Assembly (NCBI RefSeq): GCF_016907925.1
Contig: NZ_JAFBCZ010000019.1
Coordinates: 55,127-119,126 of the forward strand
Direction: 5' to 3'
Source: Herpetosiphon giganteus
GTDB lineage: Bacteria > Chloroflexota > Chloroflexia > Chloroflexales > Herpetosiphonaceae
Length of the DNA stretch: 64,000 nt
The notes beneath the pieces are model-generated. The model made no database searches. It worked only from the letters and a program-made list of their open reading frames with translations, and was not told the DNA's origin. This document shows positions 44,606-53,454 of this stretch, piece after piece (the first letter of the stretch is position 1; the number at the start of each line of letters is the position of its first letter). Both the position numbers and the translations under genes were made by a program.

Positions 44606-44938
44606 TTATGCTTTATCGATCTGCCACGTAGTCCACGATGCGTCTTTGCTTGTGCTCAACACATGGTTCAGTTGATTGATCATTTGCTGCAACACGCTTT
44701 GATAGGCAGTAGGATTGAGGGTTGACAATAACTGTAGTTCATCGGCCTGAACAAAAACCTCGCTGATGATCGTTGCCAGTTCCGATTGTTGAGGCAGCCG
44801 CTCTAGAATCTTGGGTAGCGCCAACGTCCAAATTCCAAGCTCTGGGTCAAGCGCTTGGCGTTGAATTGCGGTCAAAACCCCAAGCCCAAGATAGGCCCAA
44901 AAGGCCTCAGCATCTGATTCTGGAATTGATAGTTGCAA
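44606..44938 (-). CDS. Hypothetical protein
   Basis: A 110-residue, mainly helical, acidic protein with no recognised family (QLSIPESDAEAFWAYLGLGVL...). I choose the TTG at 44938, because AAAGGAG lies 6 bases upstream of it, rather than an ATG nine codons earlier that lacks a binding site. It sits between the two copies of the zinc-ribbon gene on the same strand. It could belong to the same functional group, since the duplication enclosed it. Confidence 0.6.
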   Translation of the reverse strand: MQLSIPESDAEAFWAYLGLGVLTAIQRQALDPELGIWTLALPKILERLPQQSELATIISEVFVQADELQLLSTLNPTAYQSVLQQMINQLNHVLSTSKDASWTTWQIDKA

Positions 44939-44983
44939 GTGAAACTCCTTTCTCAACGGTGGCATAATTCAATTAAATCAAAA

Positions 44984-45012
44984 CACGCTATACTTGCAAT
45001 AATCATAGCGTG
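44984..45012 (-). terminator. Terminator after zinc ribbon copy 2
   Basis: CACGCTAT and ATAGCGTG pair across a loop directly downstream of the second zinc-ribbon gene; it is homologous to the stem at 44282. Confidence 0.65.
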
Positions 45013-45034
45013 TCATTCAAGCGGTAGTGGCTGT

Positions 45035-45199
45035 TTATTTGGCTTTGCGCACGAGGTTGGTGGAGCCACAGGCGCTGCATTTGGCATTTTTGGGCAGCGG
45101 GCCAGAGATGCGCATTTGATGTTTGCAGTGTTTACATTCGACAGCGGTATCGGCAAAATCGCTGACATCTTCATGATTTTTGATATTGATAAATTTCAT
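45035..45199 (-). CDS. 54-residue zinc-ribbon protein, copy 2
   Basis: The protein is nearly identical to copy 1: Asn replaces Thr at residue 5 (MKFINIKNHED) and Ser replaces Asn before the second knuckle (KCSACGSTN). Both CxxC pairs are intact. AAGGAGCAGCCC precedes the ATG. It is divergent from the small GTPase gene at 45327, and both use the same 128-bp intergenic region. Confidence 0.85.
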   Translation of the reverse strand: MKFINIKNHEDVSDFADTAVECKHCKHQMRISGPLPKNAKCSACGSTNLVRKAK

Positions 45200-45326
45200 G
45201 GGCTGCTCCTTGAATGGCGAGAATTAGATTTGCTTTTGCTACTAGCTAGCTTAGCAGCCAGTCCTCGCCATGACGAGCCTTGCAGATGACAGCTTGATGA
45301 CAGTGGTCATCGATTGGGAGCAAGAT

Positions 45327-45863
45327 ATGATTCGCCGCCGAATTGCCGTTTGTGGTGCGCCTATGGTTGGGAAAACAACGCTGCTGAGCGCTTTCTGTGA
45401 GCACAGCGCTACTGATGAGTTTTATGCAAAAAGCTCAGTGACTGAGCGGCTGGTTTGGATGACGAGCCGTGATGCTGATTCAGTCCGAACATTGATGGCT
45501 GCTTCAGGGAGCGTTTTGGCTGCCAACAACTTATTGCCATGGCTGATGCGCAATGTCCATGCGATTGTCTATGTGATTGGCGCGATTGAACCCAATTTTG
45601 GGGCCACCTATGGCTTGGGTGCTGTGCAAGCTGAGTGCGAGCGCCAACAGCATTTTTGGAATCTCTATACGCGCCATGCCTTGGCTGTTGGCTCACGCTG
45701 GAGCCAGATTCCATGGGTTTTTGTGCTGAATAAAATTGATTTAGGCTCGTATAATCCACTTTTGGAATACATTCCCACAGATTCGGTTTCCAAAATCTAT
45801 CTCTGTTCTGCGGTAACCAAACAAGGCCTTGCTCAACTTTGGGATCGCATATTGGAGTTTTGA
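45327..45863 (+). CDS. Small Ras-like/MglA-like GTPase
   Basis: A 178-residue GTP-binding protein. The P-loop is GAPMVGKTT at about residue 8. The guanine-specificity motif is NKID in FVLNKIDL, and the G5-like CSA is in LCSAVTKQGL. A DxxG switch II is not obvious; the region reads VYVIGAIEPN. It resembles bacterial small GTPases used as polarity or signalling switches. GGGAG precedes the ATG at 45327 by 7 bases. It is divergent from zinc ribbon copy 2. No separate Roadblock protein lies next to it. Confidence 0.75.
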   Translation: MIRRRIAVCGAPMVGKTTLLSAFCEHSATDEFYAKSSVTERLVWMTSRDADSVRTLMAASGSVLAANNLLPWLMRNVHAIVYVIGAIEPNFGATYGLGAVQAECERQQHFWNLYTRHALAVGSRWSQIPWVFVLNKIDLGSYNPLLEYIPTDSVSKIYLCSAVTKQGLAQLWDRILEF

Positions 45864-45921
45864 ATCTATTTTAATTTTAGTTGCATGGCGTTTCAAGCTC
45901 AATTAATCAGCATTAAATCGA

Positions 45922-47088
45922 TCACTTATCGATGATTAACATTGTGCTGGGGTGTGGATTGAATGCTGCAGTCAAGGTTTTATAGCTGATTGTTCCAGTT
46001 GCAGCATCGACCAGCACAAATTGCTGGCTATTTGCATCAGAGAAAAGGATTGTTTGGCTCTTGCTGCTCCAAGTTGGATAACATTCAGTGCAGTTCACAA
46101 ACAGGGTTTGACTGGTTGTGCCATCAGCTTGGAGGATTTGGAGTTCAACGCCTAGTTGGGGCGGCGTGGTCATGCCAAGCATTTCTGGCTCGCCGCCAGC
46201 AACCAGCGCAGCTTTTTGTTGATTGGGCGCTGCTTTGATGTTGAGCGTTTGGCTATAACGATCGTACCAAGCGCTGATTGGCGTGCTAACGCCCTGCTCA
46301 AGATCGTAGCGCTCAAGCTGAATTAATGGATTGAGATCGGCGGTTCTGGTTTGTTCATGCTCAATAAAGAGTTGTTGCTCGCCAACGATTGCCTGGATGC
46401 GGCCTGCACTCAGTTCTTGAGGCTGCTCACGATCGTTGAGATCGAGCAACCAGGTATGCCAATCTGTGGGCGGCGTGCCAACATTGGCTTTACTAAAAAG
46501 GAGTTGTTGGTTATCAAGCCAGATCAAATCAGTATAAAATGCGCTCCATTCGCTGATTTGGCCTGTGCTTTGAGCAGCGAAATCGTACACCCAAATCGAG
46601 CCTAAAGCGACTGGGGCCGTGGTATCGGTGCGTAGGCGGACAAAGGCTATTTTGCTGCCATCTGGTGTAATTGCAATGCTCTGCTGATCGACTTGGGCGG
46701 CAAGTTTGGTTGCTTGCCAGTTTGTATAATCAAGCTGGTAGAGTTCGCCGCCCGAGCCACTATCGCCAACGACCAATGTAAGTGCTGGCTGATTGGGAAT
46801 AGGATGTATGGTGGTTTGTTCGCACGAATTTTTAGCGCAGGCTAGGCTAAGTTTTAAACTGGCTTGGCCTGTACTGTCAATTGCATGCAGCTCTAGCGCT
46901 GTGCGATCTGCATTCGTGATATTGACGATCACGTTGCTTATGCTTTCAGCATTTGGGCTGCTAACGCTGGTGGGAGTAGGTTGGGGAATTGTTGCGGTTG
47001 GAAGTACGGTTGCGGTTAGTTGAACTTGATTATTGGCACATCCAGTTAATACTATTGCCATAATGATAATTAACATCGATCGTTGCAT
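45922..47088 (-). CDS. Propeller-type lipoprotein
   Basis: The 388-residue protein has a lipoprotein signal (LIIIMAIVLTGC, lipobox LTGC), a Thr/Pro/Gln linker, and a TolB/WD40-like beta-propeller: GSKIAFVRLRTD, GSIWVYDFAAQ, LIWLDNQQLLFSK, TWSSKSQTILFSDANSQQ. A pair CAKNSC may form a disulphide near residue 80. It probably acts as an extracellular sensor or scaffold; no enzymatic motif is seen. AAGGAAAT precedes the ATG. It is monocistronic. Confidence 0.75.
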   Translation of the reverse strand: MQRSMLIIIMAIVLTGCANNQVQLTATVLPTATIPQPTPTSVSSPNAESISNVIVNITNADRTALELHAIDSTGQASLKLSLACAKNSCEQTTIHPIPNQPALTLVVGDSGSGGELYQLDYTNWQATKLAAQVDQQSIAITPDGSKIAFVRLRTDTTAPVALGSIWVYDFAAQSTGQISEWSAFYTDLIWLDNQQLLFSKANVGTPPTDWHTWLLDLNDREQPQELSAGRIQAIVGEQQLFIEHEQTRTADLNPLIQLERYDLEQGVSTPISAWYDRYSQTLNIKAAPNQQKAALVAGGEPEMLGMTTPPQLGVELQILQADGTTSQTLFVNCTECYPTWSSKSQTILFSDANSQQFVLVDAATGTISYKTLTAAFNPHPSTMLIIDK

Positions 47089-47221
47089 AAAAATTATTTC
47101 CTTGATGATTAATTTGGATCGCTGTATAGCCTAGTAAAATTATTCCAGCGCTTGAATGATCAAACTGTGAACGGCTTCTGATAGACTACTGAAATAGCGT
47201 GTATGGGGAATAGGAGTAGTA

Positions 47222-48334
47222 ATGGCCAAGCGATTGCAGCATCAGATTTTGAGTCAACGCGCCTTGAATCGGGCCTTATTGGCGCGCCAACATTTGTTAG
47301 AGCGGGTGCGTGGTTCAGTGTTGGGCTTGATTGATCAGCTTGTTGGAATGCAAGCCCAAGCCCCGAATCCACCCTATTTTGGCTTGTGGTCACGCTTGCA
47401 TGGCTTTGATCAGCAGCAATTATCAAGCCTGTTTGAACAGCGCCAGGTTGTGCGGATTGCGCTGCTGCGTTCGACAATTCATTTGGTGAGTGCCAGTGAT
47501 TGCCTTAATTTGCGGCCATTGTTGCAACCAGTTTTGGAGCGCGGCTTTCAATCCAATTTTGGCAAGCAACTGCCTGGCATCGACCAAGCAGCCCTGATGG
47601 AGTATGGACGGCATTTGGTTGAAGTTCAGCCGCAAACCTTTCAGGCGCTTGGTGGGTTGCTGCACGAGCGTTGGCCCGATTATCCAGCGGCGGCATTGGC
47701 TCAAGCGTTGCGCACATGGTTGGCGTTGGTGCAAGTGCCACCGCGTGGTTTATGGGCAACGAGCGGGCCAGCGGCGCATACCACCGCTGAGCATTGGTTG
47801 GGCCAGCCTTTAGCAAGCGAGCCAGATTTGGCCCAATTGGTGCGGCGCTACTTGGCGGCATTTGGGCCTGCCAGCATCAACGATATGCAAGCATGGTCGG
47901 GGTTGACCCGTTTGGGCGTGGTTTTCAAGCAACTGCAAGCAGAATTAATCTGTTTCTGCGATGAGCAAGGCCGTGAATTGTATGATTTGGCTGCTGCGCC
48001 CCGCCCAGACCCAGCAACGCCAGCGCCACCAAGGCTACTGGCCGAATTTGATAATATTTTGCTAGCACACGCTGATCGAACTAGAATTTTGAGCGAAGCC
48101 TATCGCCAACGCCTTTTTACCAGCAATGGCCTTATTCCCGGGGCGATTTTGGTTGATGGGTTTGTGGTTGGCATGTGGAAACTAAAGCAGCCAGAATCAA
48201 GCCTGCACTTGCAGCTGTTCGAGCCAATTGCCAAGGCCGAGCGCCAAGCGTTGGAGCACGAAGCGGTAAGTTTGCTGCACTTTGCAACTAACACCAATGA
48301 GCCAATTATTCAGTTTGAAGAACATAAAGCATAG
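47222..48334 (+). CDS. AlkZ-like winged-helix DNA-binding protein (HTH_42)
   Basis: The 370-residue protein belongs to the HTH_42/AlkZ group, tandem winged-helix proteins that include DNA glycosylases for interstrand crosslinks or bulky lesions. Characteristic parts are LLERVRGSVLGLIDQLVGMQAQAPNPPYFGLWSRL, ALLRSTIHLVSASDCL, LLAEFDNILLAHADRTRIL and GAILVDGFVVGMWKL. In this subgroup the motif QAQ stands where some AlkZ enzymes have the catalytic QxD/QxQ residues. Activity is inferred. AGGAG precedes the ATG by 6 bases. It is monocistronic. Confidence 0.85.
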   Translation: MAKRLQHQILSQRALNRALLARQHLLERVRGSVLGLIDQLVGMQAQAPNPPYFGLWSRLHGFDQQQLSSLFEQRQVVRIALLRSTIHLVSASDCLNLRPLLQPVLERGFQSNFGKQLPGIDQAALMEYGRHLVEVQPQTFQALGGLLHERWPDYPAAALAQALRTWLALVQVPPRGLWATSGPAAHTTAEHWLGQPLASEPDLAQLVRRYLAAFGPASINDMQAWSGLTRLGVVFKQLQAELICFCDEQGRELYDLAAAPRPDPATPAPPRLLAEFDNILLAHADRTRILSEAYRQRLFTSNGLIPGAILVDGFVVGMWKLKQPESSLHLQLFEPIAKAERQALEHEAVSLLHFATNTNEPIIQFEEHKA

Positions 48335-48564
48335 AACAAAGAACATAGGAGCTGGCTACAGGCTATAGGCTTTTGGCTCAAGCAAGATTTGGCACATCAT
48401 TATTTTAAAGGCGAAGAATTGATCATTGCTCTGCACCGTATTAACCATGGCCTAACCAAAGAATAGGAGTAGCAACGAGCGTGATCGTTAGTATGCTCGT
48501 AAGTTGGCGGTTGGATACTACATTCAAATCCTTCCTCCTCACACACACTCTTTCTCTTCTACAG

Positions 48565-48582
48565 ACGGCTCAATTGAGCCGT
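48565..48582. terminator. Hairpin at the end of the sensor gene
   Basis: ACGGCTCAATTGAGCCGT is a perfect 18-bp palindrome 8 bp from the stop at 48591. T-tracts on either side are weak. The rest of 48335-48590 contains short-motif repeats (AGAACAAAGAACATAGG, GGCTACAGGCTATAGGC) and no gene. Confidence 0.55.
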
Positions 48583-48590
48583 TTGTGGTT

Positions 48591-50162
48591 TTAGGCCAGT
48601 CGATTGATCTGCAAGTAGTGCATACCACGTTTGAAGGCTTGCTCCAAAGTTGCCGCGCTTTCGATTGTGCGCAGATCGATCTGCAAATTAACCAAGGTTT
48701 CGGCCATATCTGGGCGAATGCCAGCCAAAATCACTTGCGCTCCCAATAAGCGCGCCGCTTGGGCGGCCTCAAGAATTGCGCGTGCCACAAGGTTATCGAC
48801 GACGGGAACGCCAGTAATATCGAGAATCACAACTTTGGCGCGTTCTTGTTCAATTGCCATCAGCAGAGTGCTGCTAATATCGCCAGCGCGATCGGCGCTA
48901 AATTCGCCAACCAAGGGCATCACAACCATATGTTTGGTAATGGGGATGCTGGGCATGCTCAAACGGCGCACCGTATCGAGCAAGCGTTCTTGGGCTTGAT
49001 TTTGGGCCTGAACTTCGGCCAAGGCTGTGTGCAATTCGCTGGTGCGGCTAACAACTTGGGCTTCAAGCTCCTCGTTGAGGTTGGCCAAGCGTGTTTGCGA
49101 GGCGTTTAAGCCGCTGGCCATCGTATTGAACGCTCCTGCAAGGCTGGCCAGTTCATCACGAGTATCGAGCACGACTGGCTCAAACGTGGTGGGATCTTGG
49201 CTAAATCCAGTTACGCCAGCGTAGAGTTTCTGAATTGGGCCAGCAATCCGTTTGCCAACATACCAGCCAACCGCAATGACAATCGGCGCTGCAATGAAGA
49301 TCACAATTAATAAACTTACTGCCAGCCTGCCAACATTGGCATAAATCACATCTAAGGGCCGTTCAACCACCAAAATCCAATCGACAGGCTCGATTGTGGT
49401 GCGCACGCCAAGCACTTCTTCGCCAAAAACGCTTTGATAGGTTGCAACTGCGGTTGCTTGATTTAAGAGCGGCAGGTCGCGCATGGTCGGATGTTCGGCT
49501 AAGGCTTCAATTTTGGCAGCACTGATTAAATTTCCCTGCTCGGTCAAAATTAAAACCCGCATGTCGGCAGCAGTTTCAATGCGGGTTGTGCTTGTCCAGA
49601 TGCGTTGCATGCTAACATCGGCAACCAAAAATAACACTTGATTGCTTGAGCTAAGCAATTGGGTTGCGACCCGAAACCGTGGCACTTCCTGCGGCGCTAA
49701 TTTCCGATCAATTGTGCCAATGAAGGCTGTTGGATCGGCGAACGATACCCGCCGCGTGCTGAGATCGGCCAAGAGCTGCGAGCCATTGAGTGAGCTTGGC
49801 AAGGTTGGGTCGCCAAACCGCGAGCTAGCAATCTGGCGTTGCCCATCGGCGCTATAAATTGCGACTTCAACAAAACTTGAGCGAAACAGGGCAATGGTGG
49901 CAAGTTGTTGGGCATTGATTGTTTGCGGATCGGATTCGCGGGCGATATTTTCGGCAATATCTTGGAGTTCAATCGTGGTGTTGAATAAAAAGCGGCGGAA
50001 ATCTTCGGCAGCCAAATCAGTTAAGGCAATTTGTTGGCGCTCAGCCGATTGTTGCTCGGCGCGATAGCTAATTACCAACACCAATACCCAAACACTAAGC
50101 AATGGCAGCAATGCAGAGAGCGTAATGATCCACGTAACTCGACGACGAACACGTGCTCGCAT
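48591..50162 (-). CDS. Membrane sensor: extracellular Cache-like, HAMP, coiled coil, STAS
   Basis: The 523-residue protein has a first membrane span (WIITLSALLPLLSVWVLVLVIS), a large extracellular sensor of about 240 residues resembling a dCache domain, a second span (LAVSLLIVIFIAAPIVIAVGW), a HAMP domain (KRIAGPIQKLYAGVTGF...), a coiled coil and a C-terminal STAS domain. The STAS core reads VVILDITGVPVVDNLVARAIL, with Asn where RsbR carries the phosphorylated Thr171, and VILAGIRPDMAETLV. It may relay an outside signal to a stressosome-like complex without kinase activity. AGGAAACACT precedes the ATG. No partner gene is adjacent. Confidence 0.85.
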   Translation of the reverse strand: MRARVRRRVTWIITLSALLPLLSVWVLVLVISYRAEQQSAERQQIALTDLAAEDFRRFLFNTTIELQDIAENIARESDPQTINAQQLATIALFRSSFVEVAIYSADGQRQIASSRFGDPTLPSSLNGSQLLADLSTRRVSFADPTAFIGTIDRKLAPQEVPRFRVATQLLSSSNQVLFLVADVSMQRIWTSTTRIETAADMRVLILTEQGNLISAAKIEALAEHPTMRDLPLLNQATAVATYQSVFGEEVLGVRTTIEPVDWILVVERPLDVIYANVGRLAVSLLIVIFIAAPIVIAVGWYVGKRIAGPIQKLYAGVTGFSQDPTTFEPVVLDTRDELASLAGAFNTMASGLNASQTRLANLNEELEAQVVSRTSELHTALAEVQAQNQAQERLLDTVRRLSMPSIPITKHMVVMPLVGEFSADRAGDISSTLLMAIEQERAKVVILDITGVPVVDNLVARAILEAAQAARLLGAQVILAGIRPDMAETLVNLQIDLRTIESAATLEQAFKRGMHYLQINRLA

Positions 50163-50429
50163 AGTGTTTCCTATCCATCAAGCCATGGCCAACAGCACAT
50201 GGCTGATTCACCAAACACCATCCGCTGCCTTTGCCGTCGGCGACCCAGCCTGAGGCTTGCAACCAGTGGTGTTTTTTTGAAGAATTCCCAGCGTGTACTT
50301 GAGCCAAAAGATTGGTCTAGTGTAGCAGTAAATAGCCTAGCTAGCAATATAGCTAGGCTATTGATTTTTGGCTTTCTAGCAATCAATGTTGAGGTTTGCT
50401 GCGCTTGATAGTGGCTGATTTTGGGTATT

Positions 50430-50629
50430 AAGATGCCCTCACCCCAACCCATCTCCCGCCCGCAGGCGAGGGGCTTTAACAGCGTGGTTCTCTCCCAATT
50501 TCTTGGTAAAAAACGATCGGCTCCCCCTCGCCCGCGTTCAGTGGGAGAGGGGGTTGGGGGTGAGGGAACACTTCACCGCCGACCAATCGCGCAAAACCTA
50601 CCCTTGTAAGGCTGGGGTGAGGGCATCTT
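50430..50629. repeat. 3'-end hairpin element, copy C, with 16-bp perfect TIRs
   Basis: AAGATGCCCTCACCCC (50430-50445) and GGGGTGAGGGCATCTT (50614-50629) are perfect inverses, framing 200 bp. An inner pair CCCTCACCCCAACCCATCTCCC and GGGAGAGGGGGTTGGGGGTGAGGG also exists. The centre matches copies A, B and D. It ends 8 bp from the GH1 stop. The remaining 50163-50429 shows no gene. Confidence 0.85.
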
Positions 50630-50636
50630 CTCAAAC

Positions 50637-52061
50637 TTATTCCTGTGGGCCAATTGGGCAATTGCGATAGCGATTGGCGAGCGCTTCTAATTCACTTGGC
50701 AAGCTAGGCAAGCCATTGTTGGCCACAATTTGTTGATACCAGCGGGCCGTGCGTTTTGGCGTGCGTTTTTGGGTGGCAAAATCGACTTCGATAATGCCAA
50801 AGCGCTCGTCGTAGCCCTCGGCCCACTCGTAGTTGTCGAGCATCGACCAAGCATAGTAGCCTTTGACGGGCACGCCTGCCTCGATTGCATCGGCCACAGC
50901 TTCCAAGTGGGTGTGCAAATAACTGAGCCGATCGCCATCATTAACCGAGCCATCCTCGGCGCGTTTGAGGTCGGCGAAGGCGCTGCCATTTTCGGTAATA
51001 TAAATCGGCGTATCGCCATAATCGCGCTGCACTCGCTTGAGCAAATCGGCAAAGGCTGCGGGCACAACTTCCCAGCCGCGAAAACTGGTTTCGCCAATTG
51101 ATGGGCTATTGGTAAGCGCCAAAAATTTGCGCTCGTCAGCAGCCGAAATCCGATTCGGGAAGTAATAGTTAATGCCCAAGAAATCAATTGGCTGTTGGAT
51201 GACGGCCAAATCGCCAGCCTGCACATAATCCATTTCAAGCCGATGGTGTTGAGCGAACCATTCGACAATATCGGCGGGGTAGCTGCCACGGAAAATGGGG
51301 TCGAGGAACCAGCGATTGCCATAGCCATCGTTGCGCCATGCAGCGGCATGATCTTCTGGCGTGTCGTGGGTTGGGTAGGCAGGGGTCAAATTAAGCGTGA
51401 TGCCAATTTGGCCTGCTACTTTGTGGTCGCGGAATAATTGGGTTGCCAAGCCATGCGAATAAAGCAGATGATGCGAGGCTTTGACAGCGCTGGGTAAATC
51501 TTTGATTCCAGGCGCATGGCGGCCTTGCAAATGGCCAACAAAGGCCGCAACCCACGGCTCGTTGTGGGTAATCCAGAACGGCACGCTCGCACCTAATTGA
51601 CGATACATGGCTTCAGCATATTCTGCAAAGCGCAAGGCTGTATCGCGATTCATCCAGCCGCCAGCATCTTGCAGGGCTTGGGGCAAATCCCAGTGGTAGA
51701 GCGTGGCCATGGGCGTAAGCTGGCGTTGGTGCAGGCCTTCGATAATGCGTTTGTAAAAATCCAGCCCTGCTTGGTTGATTTTGCCCTTGCCCTCGGGAAA
51801 AATGCGGGGCCATGCAATCGAGAAACGATAACTGGCTAGCCCAAGTTCGCGCATCAAATCCAAATCTTCTGGGTAGCGATGGTAGTGATCGCAGGCAATA
51901 TCGCCAGTTTGGCCAAACTTGGTTTTGCCTGGCGTATGGCTAAATCTATCCCAAATTGATTCGCCACGGCCATCTTCGTGTACGGCCCCTTCAATTTGAT
52001 ATGCTGAGGTCGCAGTGCCCCAAAGAAAATCGCTAGGAAATTGCTTTTCAACAGTGGTCAT
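50637..52061 (-). CDS. GH1 beta-glucosidase
   Basis: The 474-residue cytoplasmic enzyme hydrolyses beta-glucosides such as cellobiose. The family signatures are complete: FPSDFLWGTATSAYQIEG at the start, the acid/base Glu168 in THNEPW and the nucleophile Glu357 in YITENG. The substrate-site WSMLDNYEWAEGY lies near the C-terminus. There is no signal peptide. AAAGGAGACCAG sets the ATG at 52061. With the secreted GH8 at 62162 it would complete cellulose use, although the genes are not linked in one operon. Confidence 0.95.
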   Translation of the reverse strand: MTTVEKQFPSDFLWGTATSAYQIEGAVHEDGRGESIWDRFSHTPGKTKFGQTGDIACDHYHRYPEDLDLMRELGLASYRFSIAWPRIFPEGKGKINQAGLDFYKRIIEGLHQRQLTPMATLYHWDLPQALQDAGGWMNRDTALRFAEYAEAMYRQLGASVPFWITHNEPWVAAFVGHLQGRHAPGIKDLPSAVKASHHLLYSHGLATQLFRDHKVAGQIGITLNLTPAYPTHDTPEDHAAAWRNDGYGNRWFLDPIFRGSYPADIVEWFAQHHRLEMDYVQAGDLAVIQQPIDFLGINYYFPNRISAADERKFLALTNSPSIGETSFRGWEVVPAAFADLLKRVQRDYGDTPIYITENGSAFADLKRAEDGSVNDGDRLSYLHTHLEAVADAIEAGVPVKGYYAWSMLDNYEWAEGYDERFGIIEVDFATQKRTPKRTARWYQQIVANNGLPSLPSELEALANRYRNCPIGPQE

Positions 52062-52182
52062 CTGGTCTCCTTTGCCCATGAATTCGTGCAATGTTTGAAA
52101 TCGGTCTCATGCTGCTAAGTTGGTGCAATCACAAAACCGCCTGTATTATACGGCTGAATTGCTGATTGAAATGAGTATGCTG

Positions 52183-53289
52183 ATGGATCAGAATTTTATG
52201 CAAGCAGCGTTGGAACAAGCCAATTTGGCGCTGGGTCGCACGAGTCCCAATCCGGCGGTGGGCGCGGTGGTTGTCCAGGCAGGGCAGATTGTTGGGCGTG
52301 GCCATACTCAACCGCCAGGCCAAGCTCATGCTGAAGTTATGGCCTTGCGCGAGGCTGGCGAACAAGCGCATGGCGCAACGCTGTACGTGACGCTTGAGCC
52401 TTGTACGATTTGGGGCCGCACGCCGCCCTGCACCGATGCGATTATCGCCGCTGGTATTCGTGAGGTCGTGATTGCCGCGCGTGATCCCAACCCGCGTTTT
52501 GAGCACGATGCAGCAAGCGTGTTGCAAGGGGCGGGCATTCTGGTGCATTTTGATCAAGCTGCTGAAGCGGCGGCCATTGCCCAAACCGAAGCCTTTCGGC
52601 ATTGGATTGTGAACAAACAGCCGTTTGTAACGGTTAAATATGCCATGAGCCTTGATGGCAAAATTGCCACCCGCACTGGCGATGCGCGTTGGATTAGCGG
52701 CCCAGCCTCACGCCAAAACGTGCATCGCTTGCGTGACCAAACTGATGCGATTTTAGTTGGCATCAACACGGTACTTGCGGACGATCCGCTGCTGACGACG
52801 CGCTTGTCCCAGCATTGGCGACCAGTGCAACACCCGCTGCGGATTGTGCTCGATGCGCGAGGCCGCATGCCTGCGAGCGCTGCGATGTTGGCAGATCCAG
52901 TTCCGAGCACGACTATTATCGCTACAACCGCCGCTGCGAGTGCCGAATGGCGGGCTAGCATCAACAACGCCGAAATTCTGGAGTTGCCAAGCAATGCTGA
53001 AGGACGGGTTTCCATTCCAGCGTTGTTGCGTGAGCTAGGTCAGCGCGATATTAGTTCGTTGTTGGTTGAGGGCGGTGGCGAAACGATTGCCGCGTTTTTA
53101 GCGATGCAGGCAGTGCAGAAATTGCAAGTTGTGATTGCGCCCAAAATTATTGGCGGCGTTGCGCCAAGCCCAGTTGGCGGGGTGGGGATTGCGCGCATGA
53201 ATGAGGCCCAGTTGTGGCAATTCAGCTCCAGCGAGCAGTATGGCGCTGATGTGTGGCTCACAGCCTATCCAAGCCAGCAGGTAGAATAA
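52183..53289 (+). CDS. ribD: Bifunctional riboflavin biosynthesis protein RibD
   Basis: The 368-residue enzyme performs two steps of riboflavin synthesis, pyrimidine deamination then reduction. The N-terminal deaminase has the zinc motif HAEVMAL and EPCTIWGRTPPC. The reductase part has TVKYAMSLDGKIATRTGDARWISG and LLVEGGGETIAAFL. Length is normal. The start is uncertain; ATG 52183 fits homologues best, with ATG 52171 as an alternative, and neither has a good Shine-Dalgarno. No other rib genes and no FMN riboswitch were seen nearby. Confidence 0.9.
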   Translation: MDQNFMQAALEQANLALGRTSPNPAVGAVVVQAGQIVGRGHTQPPGQAHAEVMALREAGEQAHGATLYVTLEPCTIWGRTPPCTDAIIAAGIREVVIAARDPNPRFEHDAASVLQGAGILVHFDQAAEAAAIAQTEAFRHWIVNKQPFVTVKYAMSLDGKIATRTGDARWISGPASRQNVHRLRDQTDAILVGINTVLADDPLLTTRLSQHWRPVQHPLRIVLDARGRMPASAAMLADPVPSTTIIATTAAASAEWRASINNAEILELPSNAEGRVSIPALLRELGQRDISSLLVEGGGETIAAFLAMQAVQKLQVVIAPKIIGGVAPSPVGGVGIARMNEAQLWQFSSSEQYGADVWLTAYPSQQVE

Positions 53290-53454
53290 TGTTCATCTTG
53301 GCGCGATGATTTTGCTGTGGCTGCTTGTCCCTGCTTAATCTAGCTCTAATGTAAATCAATGTTCACCTTGTGGGGGTCGAAAAATCACCCTGAGAATATG
53401 CCTAATCCTGCTAAAATAGACGAGGCCTAACACACAATAAAGGAACCATCCATC

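Larger units (their letters stand above)
44275..45308. repeat. Segmental duplication, about 330 bp, offset 701 bp
   Basis: 44275-44604 and about 44976-45308 are homologous across terminator, zinc-ribbon gene and upstream region (both end GACAGCTTGATGACAGTGGT). Stop codons are offset by 701 bp. The hypothetical gene 44606-44938 lies between the copies. Confidence 0.8.

Noticed and set aside
52080..52182. Possible FMN riboswitch ahead of ribD
   Set aside because: The leader is short and does not show the conserved paired regions of the RFN element.
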